64,000 nt of DNA from Nakazawaea peltata (Eukaryota > Ascomycota > Pichiomycetes > Alaninales > Pachysolenaceae): NCBI GenBank assembly GCA_001599355.1, contig BCGQ01000005.1, positions 934,222 to 998,221 of the forward strand. Direction: 5' to 3'. The notes under the pieces were generated by a model. That model did no database searches, was not told the DNA's origin, and saw only the letters and a list, made by a program, of their open reading frames with translations. Position numbers and translations under genes: made by a program. Below are positions 1-8,699 of the stretch, piece by piece. Position 1 is the stretch's first letter, and the number at the start of each line of letters is the position of its first letter.

Positions 1-388
1 CACGATCACGTACAACTGGCTCTTCATTTTGAGTGATACTTTCCAATACTGGAATCAAGGCAGTACCATGCAGTGAACCGCCGACAAAAGGAATAAACTT
101 GACCAATTCTTCCAGAATAACTGTGATCACTTCATCTTCATCATCTTGGACAACGTCTTTTAAGTATGGGAGTAACTCAGATCTGGTTCTTTCAGGCCCT
201 AAAGCCAACAGAATCGTGTCCAAACGCTTCATCAGTTGTACTCTGCTTCCAACTTCATCGTTCTTCAATTCATCCATCAACAAGGCGATTGGGTAAATCT
301 CGTCAGTTCCCATTGGCTCTGTCTGTTGGAACAGGGACCCGGTGGCGGAGTCTACGGCCGGTTCAACAGCGATTTCTTGTGGATCCAT
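1..388 (-). CDS. TPD3: PP2A scaffold (A) subunit, 5' part only
   Basis: The reverse strand reads 129 codons from an ATG at 388 to the window edge, so the rest of the gene lies outside. The stretch ALGPERTRSELLPYL followed by VVQDDEDEVITVI matches the first HEAT repeats of the protein phosphatase 2A scaffold (Tpd3, PR65). In yeast this subunit holds the catalytic subunit and either Cdc55 or Rts1, and acts in morphogenesis and mitotic control. The N-terminus before the first HEAT repeat is short (about 28 residues) and acidic. It is followed upstream on the same strand by the peroxin-like gene, 209 bp away. Family assignment is firm; only about a fifth of the expected length is visible. Confidence 0.9.
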   Translation of the reverse strand, partial: MDPQEIAVEPAVDSATGSLFQQTEPMGTDEIYPIALLMDELKNDEVGSRVQLMKRLDTILLALGPERTRSELLPYLKDVVQDDEDEVITVILEELVKFIPFVGGSLHGTALIPVLESITQNEEPVVRDR

Positions 389-597
389 CTTGCTATATGC
401 GTGTGTGCCTTCAATCTGCTCCTCTATTCAAGATAGATTGTGCTTTTATCTAAGAGCAATTCGCAATCGATTAGCGCCTCTTTACGTAACCGCTGTTGTT
501 TTTATTGCTGAGCGAGAAATTCGCAGCGGTGTGAGGAATTGGCAGCGGAAACCGCGCTGGGGAAAAATTTTAAAAAGGTCGTGTACAATGCATTAAA

Positions 598-1707
598 TTA
601 TATATAGGAGATTTTGAACACCATTTTGAGGGTGTTGAGGAGGAGGGAACGGTGACGTTTGAGGGAGAGAAGGAGTCCGATGAGGACTAAGAGTGCTGGA
701 AGGATGTTGTTGTGTTGGAGGGATTTATAGGAAGCGAGAAGAGGGCGGATATTACGAAGGATTGAAGTTTCTAATCTTTGGAGAAGCGCAGGGGCAGAAA
801 CAGGGGAATGGGCAGGGGCAGAGACCGCGGGGACATTAGAGGTGGCAGAACCATTGAGGGAACCATTGGCAGAACCATTGCCCGAAGTTGCAGATCCAGA
901 ATCCTTGACTGAATTTGATGAACTCCCCAAATTACTCGACTTCTTTTTCCTTTTATCCTTTTCTTTCTCCCTTTGTCTCTCCTTCCTATTTTTCAATTCC
1001 TTCCTAGCATGATTAAACTTGCCCAAATATTGTAATTTACAACTATCACTCTCATACACTAAGACCCTATTCAATGATCTCTCAGCGGATGCAACATCAC
1101 CTGTCTCTAATGCAAGTTCAGGTAAAACATGTTGAGTGTAAAAATCCACCACTTTGCCCATCTCCCCCTCACTTACTCCTCTTTGCCCATTCTCGGTAAG
1201 ATATTCGCTTATCTGAGCCGAGAGAATAGATAAGGGCACTTCGTGTAACCGTTCTATTATGAAGAGAATCAAATACAATTCGGTATTTTCGATTTCGTAA
1301 TCATTTTTCATCTCTGTATAAAACTCTCCTCTTAAAAATTTGTCTTTCAACTCATCTGAGCCAATCTCCTCTCCGTTGAACTCTTCTTTAAGTAGCAAAT
1401 CGTAAAGGGTTAAGAACAATTTGTAGATTGCCGGTTTCTGTACGCCATCGATATTATCTTTTTTCGCAACCATTATATCACGAATAATAACCCACGCATT
1501 CTCAAAATCGCGATTTAAATACTTCTTCACTGCTAATTGATATAATTCTGGTACCTTGGCGGAGAGGTCGATCACTTGGTGATGGAAAGTGTATGCGGAT
1601 AGTAAAGAAGATGCTGTCAAATCAGCTTCAGATTCAGATAAGTTACCTGAAACTGTACGCACATGTCCTTGGACATGAGAATTCCCATTTTGATACATAG
1701 TAGTCAT
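598..1707 (-). CDS. tail-anchored peroxin, Pex15/Pex26-like
   Basis: The protein has 369 residues. It has an alpha-helical N-terminal region (about 1-230), a strongly charged Lys/Arg/Glu stretch (about 235-260), a Ser/Asn/Gly/Ala linker, and a C-terminal hydrophobic segment NILPALLVLIGLLLSL followed by KRHRSLL and a short tail. The leucines of this segment are coded by CTC, CTT and TTA, so they remain leucine under the CUG-Ala code. The segment and its basic flank resemble the C-terminus of S. cerevisiae Pex15 (383 residues), the peroxisomal tail anchor that recruits the Pex1/Pex6 AAA ATPase for receptor recycling. The body is weakly conserved in this family, so the call rests on topology, length and the tail. 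Another tail-anchored protein is possible. Confidence 0.5.
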   Translation of the reverse strand: MTTMYQNGNSHVQGHVRTVSGNLSESEADLTASSLLSAYTFHHQVIDLSAKVPELYQLAVKKYLNRDFENAWVIIRDIMVAKKDNIDGVQKPAIYKLFLTLYDLLLKEEFNGEEIGSDELKDKFLRGEFYTEMKNDYEIENTELYLILFIIERLHEVPLSILSAQISEYLTENGQRGVSEGEMGKVVDFYTQHVLPELALETGDVASAERSLNRVLVYESDSCKLQYLGKFNHARKELKNRKERQREKEKDKRKKKSSNLGSSSNSVKDSGSATSGNGSANGSLNGSATSNVPAVSAPAHSPVSAPALLQRLETSILRNIRPLLASYKSLQHNNILPALLVLIGLLLSLKRHRSLLLNTLKMVFKISYI

Positions 1708-2250
1708 ATTGAATCACCACTGTTCAACACTTGATTAACCTTGTTCTGGTTCTTATTTTATTTGCTGGTGATCCCACTTTAGGTGCGCAGGTAGCGTGGA
1801 TAAATTGATAATATGCTCAAGAAGTGTATTGTCTAGTCAAGGTTTCAGATGGGGGTGTTAAAATGATGAATTTGGAGCTGGAACATCTGAAAATAGCGTC
1901 ATTATCATTGTGGCAGCATCAGATATTGGTTTCTATCCTTTGGAGTGTGTTAACCCCTTTCCACCTAATTTGGTCCCCGCTCTCCCCTCCCCCTTCACTC
2001 CCCCTTCACTCCCCATCTCCCCCTATTTTTCCTACCATTTTCCCCTCCAACCCCCCCTATCTCCTGCCATTTTCCTTCCATTTTTCGCTCGCTAAATCCC
2101 ACGGGATCTCAAGAAAACTAAAATCTTAACGTTACTTATTAGCCTATTGACCGATGCCAGAAGCTTGAGACAACTGAATAATTCTCAGCTGTTAATGGCT
2201 CGAAACCACTCTATTGCATCTCCTATTCATTACTAATTATTGCATTAACC
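1708..2250. other. divergent intergenic region, C/T-rich tract
   Basis: This is the shared upstream region of the Pex15-like gene (leftward) and ECM3 (rightward). Its main feature is a pyrimidine-rich stretch from about 1965 to 2090 with runs of C. An open frame across it (1824-2129) is low complexity and has no family signature, so I see no gene here. Confidence 0.6.
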
Positions 2251-3945
2251 ATGACTATCTCATTGGGCGCCGTCATTTATACCGCGGTTAAACCCATCTT
2301 CAAGATTTATTTCATCATTGGTCTTGGGTTTTATTTGGGGAAACGAAATGTATTGACCGTTGAAACTTCAAGAAATATCAGTGACATTGTCTTAACGGCC
2401 ATCTTACCGTCTTTGATCTTCGACAAAGTGGTGAGCAATATTGACAACTCCGACTTAAAACAGATCGGTATCATTTGTCTCACGGCTTGCTTTATGTTCT
2501 TCGCTGGGGCTATTGGGAGTCTGCTTGTCTATGTGCTTACTCCAGTACCCAAACAATGGCTTGGAGGATGCTTATCTGTTGGATTTTTCCCAAATATCAG
2601 TGATTTACCCATCCTGTATATTCAGACTTTGGACACCGGTGCTGTTTTCACCGAGGCCGACGGTGACAAAGGTATTGCTTATATTTGTATATTTTTGGCG
2701 GTACAAATGATCTGTCAATTCAACCTTGGTGGGTACCGGTTGATTCAGTATGATTTTAATACTCATATCAAACAATTAAGAGAAGACGCAGAGCTGAAAT
2801 CTCTCGAACTGGACAATATCAATAATAATGACAATCATGTCGATACTCCTATCTCTTCTGGGGATCAGACTGTTGATTTAGATCATGATTCTGCTATTTC
2901 TTTGACATCTCTTTCATCACTGGACGAAGATGAGAGCACCGAAGATCATCAAGAACATACTCCACTGGACCAAGCTTCGGGGCCAGCTGAAGGTCTTAAG
3001 AAGAGAAAACCAAGATCTCAAACCAATGATTCTCAACATGAGAAGTTTTTAAGTTCTCATATGAGTCGTAAAATGAGCCACGCATTGACGGTGACGCAGT
3101 CTGGTCAATCAATGACGTCTTCGATTCATAGAAATATCGATTTAAGAAATTTACCCTCCCAAAATATCAATGATTTAGTGCATGAATATTCCCAAGTGGA
3201 CAGATTAAGAGATAACCAACCTACCGTGGTGGGAATGACAGAATTGTCGTTGAAACCGACTCACCAAACGTCTTGGAGTGGTCAAGATGTTCATCAAGAC
3301 GCTGCATCTGTTCATAAACAACAATCTACTTTCAGAAACGTCGCTCATACAGTGTTAGACCAATTGAAATCGATGTTGGCCAACTTTAAAAGACCACCAT
3401 CGGTGGCCTTGATTGTTTCGATCACTATCTCTATGATCCCATGGGTAAAACTGTTATTTGTAACTACATCGCAGCTGTCATTACCATCGCTGCCAGATGG
3501 ACTTCCTCCACTTTCATTTGTCATGGATTTCGCTTCGTACGTTGCCAATGCTTGTGTTCCATTAGGTTTACTTCTTTTAGGAGCTACATTATCCAGATTA
3601 TCGGTTGGAGAGATGTCAAAAGGTTACTGGAAAGTTCCTCTCAGTCTTGCATGTCTCCGTTTAATCATTTTACCCATCATAGGGGTTGCATTTGTCAACA
3701 AATTACAACGTAATGGTTGGTTTGAAGGTGATAAAGTGTTAGAATTTGTGTGTGCTATCAATTTTGGCTTGCCAAATGCTACTTCCTTAATTTATTTAAC
3801 TGCATTTTACACGCCACCGGGCGACGAGTCTTTCCGTTTACAAATGGACTATCTCAGTTTGACATATATCTTCCAATATCCTATATTGGCTATTAGTTTA
3901 CCGTTCTTGACCACCTTTGTATTGAAGGTGTTGCTTAAGTTTTAA
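2251..3945 (+). CDS. ECM3: auxin-efflux-carrier (PIN-like) family membrane transporter
   Basis: The 564-residue protein has hydrophobic blocks at both ends (about 1-165 and 385-560) and a long hydrophilic loop between them rich in Ser, Asp, His and Gln, which is the layout of fungal membrane-transport (auxin efflux carrier) proteins. The start MTISLGAVIYTAVKPIFKIY and the segment GFFPNISDLPI align with S. cerevisiae Ecm3 and YNL095C. The family is placed in the ER or plasma membrane; its substrate in yeast is not settled. The ATG at 2251 is the first in frame and gives the conserved N-terminus. Length is close to the family's usual 560-640 residues. Confidence 0.88.
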   Translation: MTISLGAVIYTAVKPIFKIYFIIGLGFYLGKRNVLTVETSRNISDIVLTAILPSLIFDKVVSNIDNSDLKQIGIICLTACFMFFAGAIGSLLVYVLTPVPKQWLGGCLSVGFFPNISDLPILYIQTLDTGAVFTEADGDKGIAYICIFLAVQMICQFNLGGYRLIQYDFNTHIKQLREDAELKSLELDNINNNDNHVDTPISSGDQTVDLDHDSAISLTSLSSLDEDESTEDHQEHTPLDQASGPAEGLKKRKPRSQTNDSQHEKFLSSHMSRKMSHALTVTQSGQSMTSSIHRNIDLRNLPSQNINDLVHEYSQVDRLRDNQPTVVGMTELSLKPTHQTSWSGQDVHQDAASVHKQQSTFRNVAHTVLDQLKSMLANFKRPPSVALIVSITISMIPWVKLLFVTTSQLSLPSLPDGLPPLSFVMDFASYVANACVPLGLLLLGATLSRLSVGEMSKGYWKVPLSLACLRLIILPIIGVAFVNKLQRNGWFEGDKVLEFVCAINFGLPNATSLIYLTAFYTPPGDESFRLQMDYLSLTYIFQYPILAISLPFLTTFVLKVLLKF

Positions 3946-4001
3946 TATATTTCCTTTTTTAGAATTACTTAATTGAGTAGGTATATTAATATTGCTCGAT
4001 G

Positions 4002-4080
4002 CTTAGCACTTTACGAATAAAGCAGTCATGAGATAATACTCTTAGCAATTTACGAATAGAAGCAATATCATGAGCATTCT
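4002..4080. repeat. two-copy imperfect tandem repeat, about 39 bp unit
   Basis: Two copies, at 4002-4040 and 4041-4080, share cttagcanttttacgaat-like sequence followed by agca and tcatgag. They lie between ECM3 and YET3 and could be part of the YET3 promoter. Confidence 0.6.
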
Positions 4081-4130
4081 ACTAATAAAAGCAGCCTAAC
4101 TGAAATTGCTAACTACGAGGCTTAATCAAA

Positions 4131-4139
4131 GATATAAAA
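4131..4139 (+). promoter_or_regulatory. TATA box of YET3
   Basis: The sequence gatataaaa lies about 50 bp upstream of the YET3 ATG. Position and match to TATAWAW fit a yeast TATA element, although yeast start sites usually lie somewhat further downstream. Confidence 0.45.
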
Positions 4140-4188
4140 AGGGGCAAAGTCGGACGATCTACCCTATTTCACAACCTCATACTTCACA

Positions 4189-4797
4189 ATGGCCTTATAT
4201 TACGCATTGGTCTTCGGATTATTGGTATTTGAGATGGTTTTATTCCTGATCTTGTCTTTGCCATTACCTAGACGTTTCAGAAAGCCTTTATTGATCACTA
4301 TTAGCAAACCTTTCTACTCTAAAGAGGTGCAAATTGCCATCAAATGTTTGTTAGGTTTCATTTTATTGTTATTCTTGGATGCTGTCAACAGGGTATGGCA
4401 GATTAAATCCGAATTGAACCCTGTTTTACTGGGTCAACTGCTGCTGCTGGAGAATGAAGGTGGAATTTTGCCAACTGGTTTCGCTCCTCCTCCACCTAAC
4501 ATTTCGATTTTGTCCACTAATCCAGAATTACAGGCTAGAAAATTCTATGCCGAGAGAAATATGTACTTGTGTGGGTTCACTTTATTCTTGACTTTAATCG
4601 TCAACAGAACTTATGCCTTGGTCCATGAATTGTTAGTATTGAAGGACGAGGCTACTAAGCTGGAAACTGCAGCAGGTTCTAAAGAGGCCGAAGAATTGAA
4701 GGCTCAAATCAAAGAGAAAGACGAAAGCTTGGAAATTTTGAAGGGTCAAGCCGAAAGTTTGGCTAAAGATTATGATAACGTGGCTTCTACTAAATAA
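4189..4797 (+). CDS. YET3: BAP31-family ER membrane protein
   Basis: The 202-residue product begins MALYYALVFGLLVFEMVLFL and has three N-terminal membrane spans (about 1-25, 45-65, 123-145) and a C-terminal heptad-rich coiled coil (about 150-200), the standard architecture of BAP31/Yet proteins. S. cerevisiae Yet3 has 203 residues. Yet proteins sit in the ER membrane near the translocon and affect sorting of secretory cargo; Yet1 and Yet3 form a complex needed for INO1 expression. There is no KKxx retrieval signal at the end (it ends NVASTK). It converges on DUS3 with 94 bp between the stops. Which of the YET paralogues it is cannot be decided from sequence alone. Confidence 0.85.
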   Translation: MALYYALVFGLLVFEMVLFLILSLPLPRRFRKPLLITISKPFYSKEVQIAIKCLLGFILLLFLDAVNRVWQIKSELNPVLLGQLLLLENEGGILPTGFAPPPPNISILSTNPELQARKFYAERNMYLCGFTLFLTLIVNRTYALVHELLVLKDEATKLETAAGSKEAEELKAQIKEKDESLEILKGQAESLAKDYDNVASTK

Positions 4798-4891
4798 ATT
4801 CATTATATATAGAGTGTGTAGAGAACCAAATTAGCTTAAAAACACTACTAAGGAATTACTCTGCATCATAATCTCAATCTGTATATTCTAT

Positions 4892-6745
4892 TTAATTAGG
4901 TCTATTCTCATAACTATTACTCTTATGTTTAGGTTGGAAGGAGAAACTCTCTCCAGCAGGACCCAAGAACAACTCGGTGATTTTAATCCAGTCTTTGTAA
5001 TCGGTAGATCCCAATAAAGTCTCCATCTCATCTCTTCCCTTCCATACAGGAGGTCTTTGGTTCATCTTGATAGGATACTTCTCCAAAATTCCGTAAGGAA
5101 CATATCTATGGAAGAAAGACAAGAATTCACATAAATATCTACGGGCATTATTGATTCCGTACTCATCGGATCCCCAATGTTCGACAGCAAAGTCGGCATA
5201 TTTACGTAAGATGTCTAATCTCTCGGTAGAAGACTTGTCAAGGTACTGCTGAGCCTTGATTTCCTCGAAAATCCATGGCTTGATCAAAGCTCCACGAGCA
5301 ACCATACAAGAATCGATACCAGGTTTAGATACCAGGTCATACCAGTCATTGAAATTATAGATGTCTCCGTTACCAATGAAGTAGGTTGGATGCAGAGGGT
5401 CACTTAATTCCTTGTTGTCTTTCTTCTCCTCATTCAACTCCTTGACGATATCTCCAATAGAACTAATATACTCCCAGTCAGCTTCTCTGGTGTAACGTTG
5501 TTGTCTGGTTCTACCATGTAAAGTGATCAGAGCGGTGTCAGTCTCGGTCATGACTCTTCTGACAATGTTATCAGCTACAAAATGTCCATCTCTGGTTCCC
5601 ATTCTGATCTTAAGAGTGACTGGGATATCACCGGAACAAGCATTCATGGTCTTTAACAATCTGACCATTCTTGGAGGTTGGTCAAGTAAAGCACTTCCTT
5701 GTCCTTGTCTATACAATAAATCGATTGGACAACCAGAGTTTAAGTTCAATTCAGAGACATCAGAACAGTTATCATAAACCAGTTCAGCCAGTTTCAGCAG
5801 CTGCCATAATTTGGCAGTAGCAATTTGAACACCGAAACCAGGATATTCGGTCTTATGAGCCTTTGGAAGAGCCCATTCAGAGTTGTTACCATTGACCAAT
5901 GGTGCCAGTAAAGCCATTTCAGAGTAAGTGACATCGGCTCCAAGAGTCTTCATTAATCTTCTGTATGGCAAGTTTCCTACAGTGGTCAAAGGTGACAAAA
6001 TATGAGCACCCTTCAAATATAACTTCTTCTTCTCACTTGGCTTGAAAGGAGCCTCTACATAAGTGTTCATCTTCTCCTTCATATCATCCAGAGTAGTTCC
6101 CTTAGGAGTCTCTTGTCTGATGACTTGGGTGTCAATGTATGGCAACCACAAGTCACTCTTTTCGAACTTGTAATTCTTCTTCTGCATAGCAGATTTAGCA
6201 GCCATAGTGATATTATTAGTCTCATTCTTCAATTCATAGAAATCAACCTTATCAAGATCAACGTCAGAAGTTCTCAATAATTTTCCATCTTCATAATGGC
6301 TGGACAACCATCTACATTTCAAACCAGCTGGACAATATCCAATTGCCTTGTAGACAGGACATTCACCTGGAATATCAGCTGGCTTGGAAGCCAAGTATTT
6401 CTCAATATCATGTTCATTTCTACATTTTTCAGCTCCAAATTTACATTCCTTCACTCTTTGAGGATCGACTAAAGTACCACATAAACGTACAGTCTCGTGC
6501 TGTTGTCTCAAGTCACGTTCCTTGTTCTGACCCTTTCTCTTCTTGTTCTTTCTTCCATTTTCTGGCAGCTCAGCTACAGCTTTAGAAGACTCCAGCTCAT
6601 CATCGTTATACTCGGCGGTAGTCTGCGATGCCTCTACTATGAATTCTGGCTTGACAAAGGCTACACCTTTAGTGGAAGAGGTGTCCTGTTTTTTTACCGG
6701 TACGGCCTCGACCAGTTCATCGACAACTCTCTTCAGTTCACTCAT
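4892..6745 (-). CDS. DUS3: tRNA-dihydrouridine(47) synthase
   Basis: The 617-residue protein has an N-terminal Lys-rich segment, two CCCH zinc-finger-like motifs (about residues 95-150, with GAEKCRNEH and GYCPAGLKC), then the FMN-binding TIM barrel of Dus enzymes with ILSPLTTVGNLPYRRLM, LNSGCPIDL (catalytic Cys) and VARGALIKPWIFEEI. It reduces U47 of cytosolic tRNAs with NAD(P)H. Four CTG codons at 5780-5800 (residues 316, 317, 319 and 322) fall in a helix that is WQAAKAAEA in S. cerevisiae Dus3, and a further CTG in the DTALITLHGR segment aligns with Ala. This is direct evidence for CUG-Ala decoding. It is head to head with DUS4. Confidence 0.96.
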   Translation of the reverse strand: MSELKRVVDELVEAVPVKKQDTSSTKGVAFVKPEFIVEASQTTAEYNDDELESSKAVAELPENGRKNKKRKGQNKERDLRQQHETVRLCGTLVDPQRVKECKFGAEKCRNEHDIEKYLASKPADIPGECPVYKAIGYCPAGLKCRWLSSHYEDGKLLRTSDVDLDKVDFYELKNETNNITMAAKSAMQKKNYKFEKSDLWLPYIDTQVIRQETPKGTTLDDMKEKMNTYVEAPFKPSEKKKLYLKGAHILSPLTTVGNLPYRRLMKTLGADVTYSEMALLAPLVNGNNSEWALPKAHKTEYPGFGVQIATAKLWQLLKLAELVYDNCSDVSELNLNSGCPIDLLYRQGQGSALLDQPPRMVRLLKTMNACSGDIPVTLKIRMGTRDGHFVADNIVRRVMTETDTALITLHGRTRQQRYTREADWEYISSIGDIVKELNEEKKDNKELSDPLHPTYFIGNGDIYNFNDWYDLVSKPGIDSCMVARGALIKPWIFEEIKAQQYLDKSSTERLDILRKYADFAVEHWGSDEYGINNARRYLCEFLSFFHRYVPYGILEKYPIKMNQRPPVWKGRDEMETLLGSTDYKDWIKITELFLGPAGESFSFQPKHKSNSYENRPN

Positions 6746-6952
6746 TTCACCCGATATCTCAATTTTTATCCGATTTCCTCAACCGTTCCTCTTCACTTAG
6801 CCCCTCTTGACCAGCCATCAAAAAAAAAAAAATTCTCCCCTATTTTTAAAATTTTTCAAAATTTTTTTTTAGCGAGCTCATCGAGGACTAGTTAAAGAGG
6901 GATAAGTTGGGGGAGACAAGAGGTATAGAAGAGATATTTGAGAGAGAAAGAT
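6746..6952. promoter_or_regulatory. bidirectional promoter of DUS3 and DUS4
   Basis: Only 207 bp separate the two start codons. The region holds a run of A at about 6821-6831 and a T/A-rich block at about 6841-6870, typical of nucleosome-excluding poly(dA:dT) in yeast promoters. No TATA box is clear. Confidence 0.6.
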
Positions 6953-7984
6953 ATGGAAAAACAGGATTTTGTGAAAGAGAGGGATCCGGAGCATCATCCG
7001 CTCAGGATTATTGAGAAATGTAAACGGGAAAATAGACCAGTGTTTGTAGCTGGTCCTATGGTGAGATACTCCAAGCTCCCCTTCAGAGAGGTAGTCCGTG
7101 ATTATAAGTGTGATATAGTCTATTCGCCTATGATTTTGGCGAGGGAATTTGTGAGAAATGGAGTCGCTAGGTATTCGGATTTCACCACAAATGACAATGA
7201 CAGAGCGTTGATAGTACAAATCGGGTGTAATAATACCGTAGATTTGTTAAGAATGTGTGATATGATACTACCATATGTGGATGGAATTGGGTTGAACTGT
7301 GGATGTCCTATTAAAGAGCAAGTACGTGAAGGTATAGGGCTGCTGTTGATGTCTGATCCTCATCGTGTTGCTGAATTGGTCAGACTGGTCAAACTGAAGT
7401 ATGGTGATAGGTTATGTGTTGAAACTAAGATCAGGATCCATTCTGACCTTGAAGAGACTGTAAAATTCGTTAAAATTGTAGAACTGAGTGGTGTCGATTT
7501 TATGACTGTGCATGGTAGAACTAAAACTACTCGGTCATCAGTCCCACTGAATTTTGATCTGATTAAATTAGTCAAAGATACCGTGAAAGTACCTGTAATT
7601 CTGAATGGAGATTGCTTTTCATTAGAAGATCTGTATAGGATAGCGGAAATCACCGGATGTGATGGTGTTATGAGTGTACGTGGTGTTCTTAATAATCCAT
7701 GTTTGTTCCTGGGCCATGAAAAGGCTACTTGGGGCTCCATCGAAAAACTCGTTCATAAATCTATCCATTATGGCTTGCATTTCAGATTACTTCAACACCA
7801 TTTATCTTGTATGTTAGAATGTCAACTTCCAAAGGTGAAATATTTGGAATTGATGGATTTGAAGAGTAATATGGAATTAATAGACTGGCTCGATGCTAAT
7901 TTCATCCTCAAGAGGTCCAAAGAACCAGGTTTTGGTGAACTGATCGATATCCCCTTCAAGTCAGATCTGACCCCTAATCTTTAG
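6953..7984 (+). CDS. DUS4: tRNA-dihydrouridine(20a/20b) synthase
   Basis: The 343-residue protein is a single Dus TIM barrel. Visible are VFVAGPMVRYSKLPFR (FMN phosphate region), IVQIGCNN, the catalytic-site motif GLNCGCPIKEQV, MTVHGRTK and ILNGDCF. It lacks zinc fingers, as Dus4 does, and length matches (S. cerevisiae Dus4 is 367). The enzyme makes dihydrouridine at positions 20a and 20b of cytosolic tRNA. The first in-frame ATG is at 6953; a TTG slightly upstream is not a plausible start. It is divergent from DUS3, a paralogue acting in the same pathway on other tRNA positions. Confidence 0.93.
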   Translation: MEKQDFVKERDPEHHPLRIIEKCKRENRPVFVAGPMVRYSKLPFREVVRDYKCDIVYSPMILAREFVRNGVARYSDFTTNDNDRALIVQIGCNNTVDLLRMCDMILPYVDGIGLNCGCPIKEQVREGIGLLLMSDPHRVAELVRLVKLKYGDRLCVETKIRIHSDLEETVKFVKIVELSGVDFMTVHGRTKTTRSSVPLNFDLIKLVKDTVKVPVILNGDCFSLEDLYRIAEITGCDGVMSVRGVLNNPCLFLGHEKATWGSIEKLVHKSIHYGLHFRLLQHHLSCMLECQLPKVKYLELMDLKSNMELIDWLDANFILKRSKEPGFGELIDIPFKSDLTPNL

Positions 7985-8080
7985 TCGTGCACATATACCG
8001 AAAACACCCAAAAAGGAAACACAGAAGACAAGGTAAAATTTTTCCATACTAGAAAATTTTCCATACATAAAATTTTTACT

Positions 8081-8087
8081 ATATAAA
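8081..8087 (+). promoter_or_regulatory. TATA-like element upstream of candidate snoRNA
   Basis: The sequence atataaa lies about 115 bp upstream of the predicted 5' stem of the snoRNA candidate on the same strand. Independent yeast snoRNA genes usually have their own Pol II promoter, so this fits, but the match alone is weak. Confidence 0.35.
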
Positions 8088-8200
8088 GGTAGATAGCAGG
8101 AAATATAAGAGATGAATTAATGGTGGAATTGAGAGAATTTGGAGTGATCCAGACTCTTCAGTGACCATAGAAATACGAAACAGTATGTAAATCTTATTTT

Positions 8201-8344
8201 TCACTCGTTAAGTCTAATATGATGATAGTTTATTTTTCATACCATTAGTGAGCAAGATCTTTATGGGTTTATCGTCTTGATGACCTTTTTTTGTGATGAT
8301 TGGTATTTTTGTCATAGTTACACTGATATTGACTTAGGAAGTGA
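8201..8344 (+). ncRNA. candidate C/D box snoRNA, possibly snR76-like
   Basis: A perfect C box (ATGATGA, 8219-8225) and D box (CTGA, 8323-8326) are flanked by an inverted repeat. TTAAGTC (8208-8214) pairs with GACTTAG (8331-8337), AAT (8216-8218) with ATT (8328-8330), and TCACT (8201-8205) with AGTGA (8340-8344). The 11 nt just before the D box, GTCATAGTTAC (8311-8321), are exactly complementary to GTAACTATGAC of the universally conserved 25S rRNA core. From memory, snR76 guides 2'-O-methylation of C2197 there in S. cerevisiae. The plus-five rule points to the A next to that C, so the exact target is off by one or the box boundary differs. A C'-like TGATGAC occurs at 8279-8285. The boxes, stem and guide together make chance unlikely, but no transcript is shown. 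Confidence 0.55.
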
Positions 8345-8699
8345 TGTTTTCATGATATGAGTACTAACATCAAATAGAGTTTATGACTTCATTATTGCTT
8401 TTTGGCGATTACTTGTTAGGGAACATTTACTCGACAAAAGGTGACAGTGAAAATTGGTGAGGGGAGTGATGGTAGTGGAAAAAGAACATTTTTGAAGGGG
8501 TGCCGAATAGCTCTACAAGTAAACATAGTACATGCCGGTGGTTACTACAAATATCCTACAAATCTTTAAATCAATTATGTTAATTTTTTATTATATATTG
8601 CAAAAGATATCGAAATTCGTACATAGATAAATCATCGAGTCAACAAATATTGTTATTGATAAAAATATAAACCAGTCTCAACAATTAATCAGTGCACAT

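Larger units (their letters stand above)
7985..8699. other. convergent intergenic region with candidate snoRNA
   Basis: This gap between the 3' ends of DUS4 and RPL31 is 715 bp, long for convergent yeast genes. It has no convincing reading frame. It does hold its own TATA-like element (8081-8087) and a C/D box snoRNA-like unit, annotated separately. Further RTGATG-like motifs at about 8293-8299 and 8341-8346 could belong to the same RNA or to neighbours, but I could not pair them with a D box and stem. Confidence 0.6.

Noticed and set aside
1824-2129. Open frame of about 100 codons between the Pex15-like gene and ECM3
   Set aside because: It runs through a C/T-rich tract, is Pro/Ser/Leu low complexity and has no family signature.
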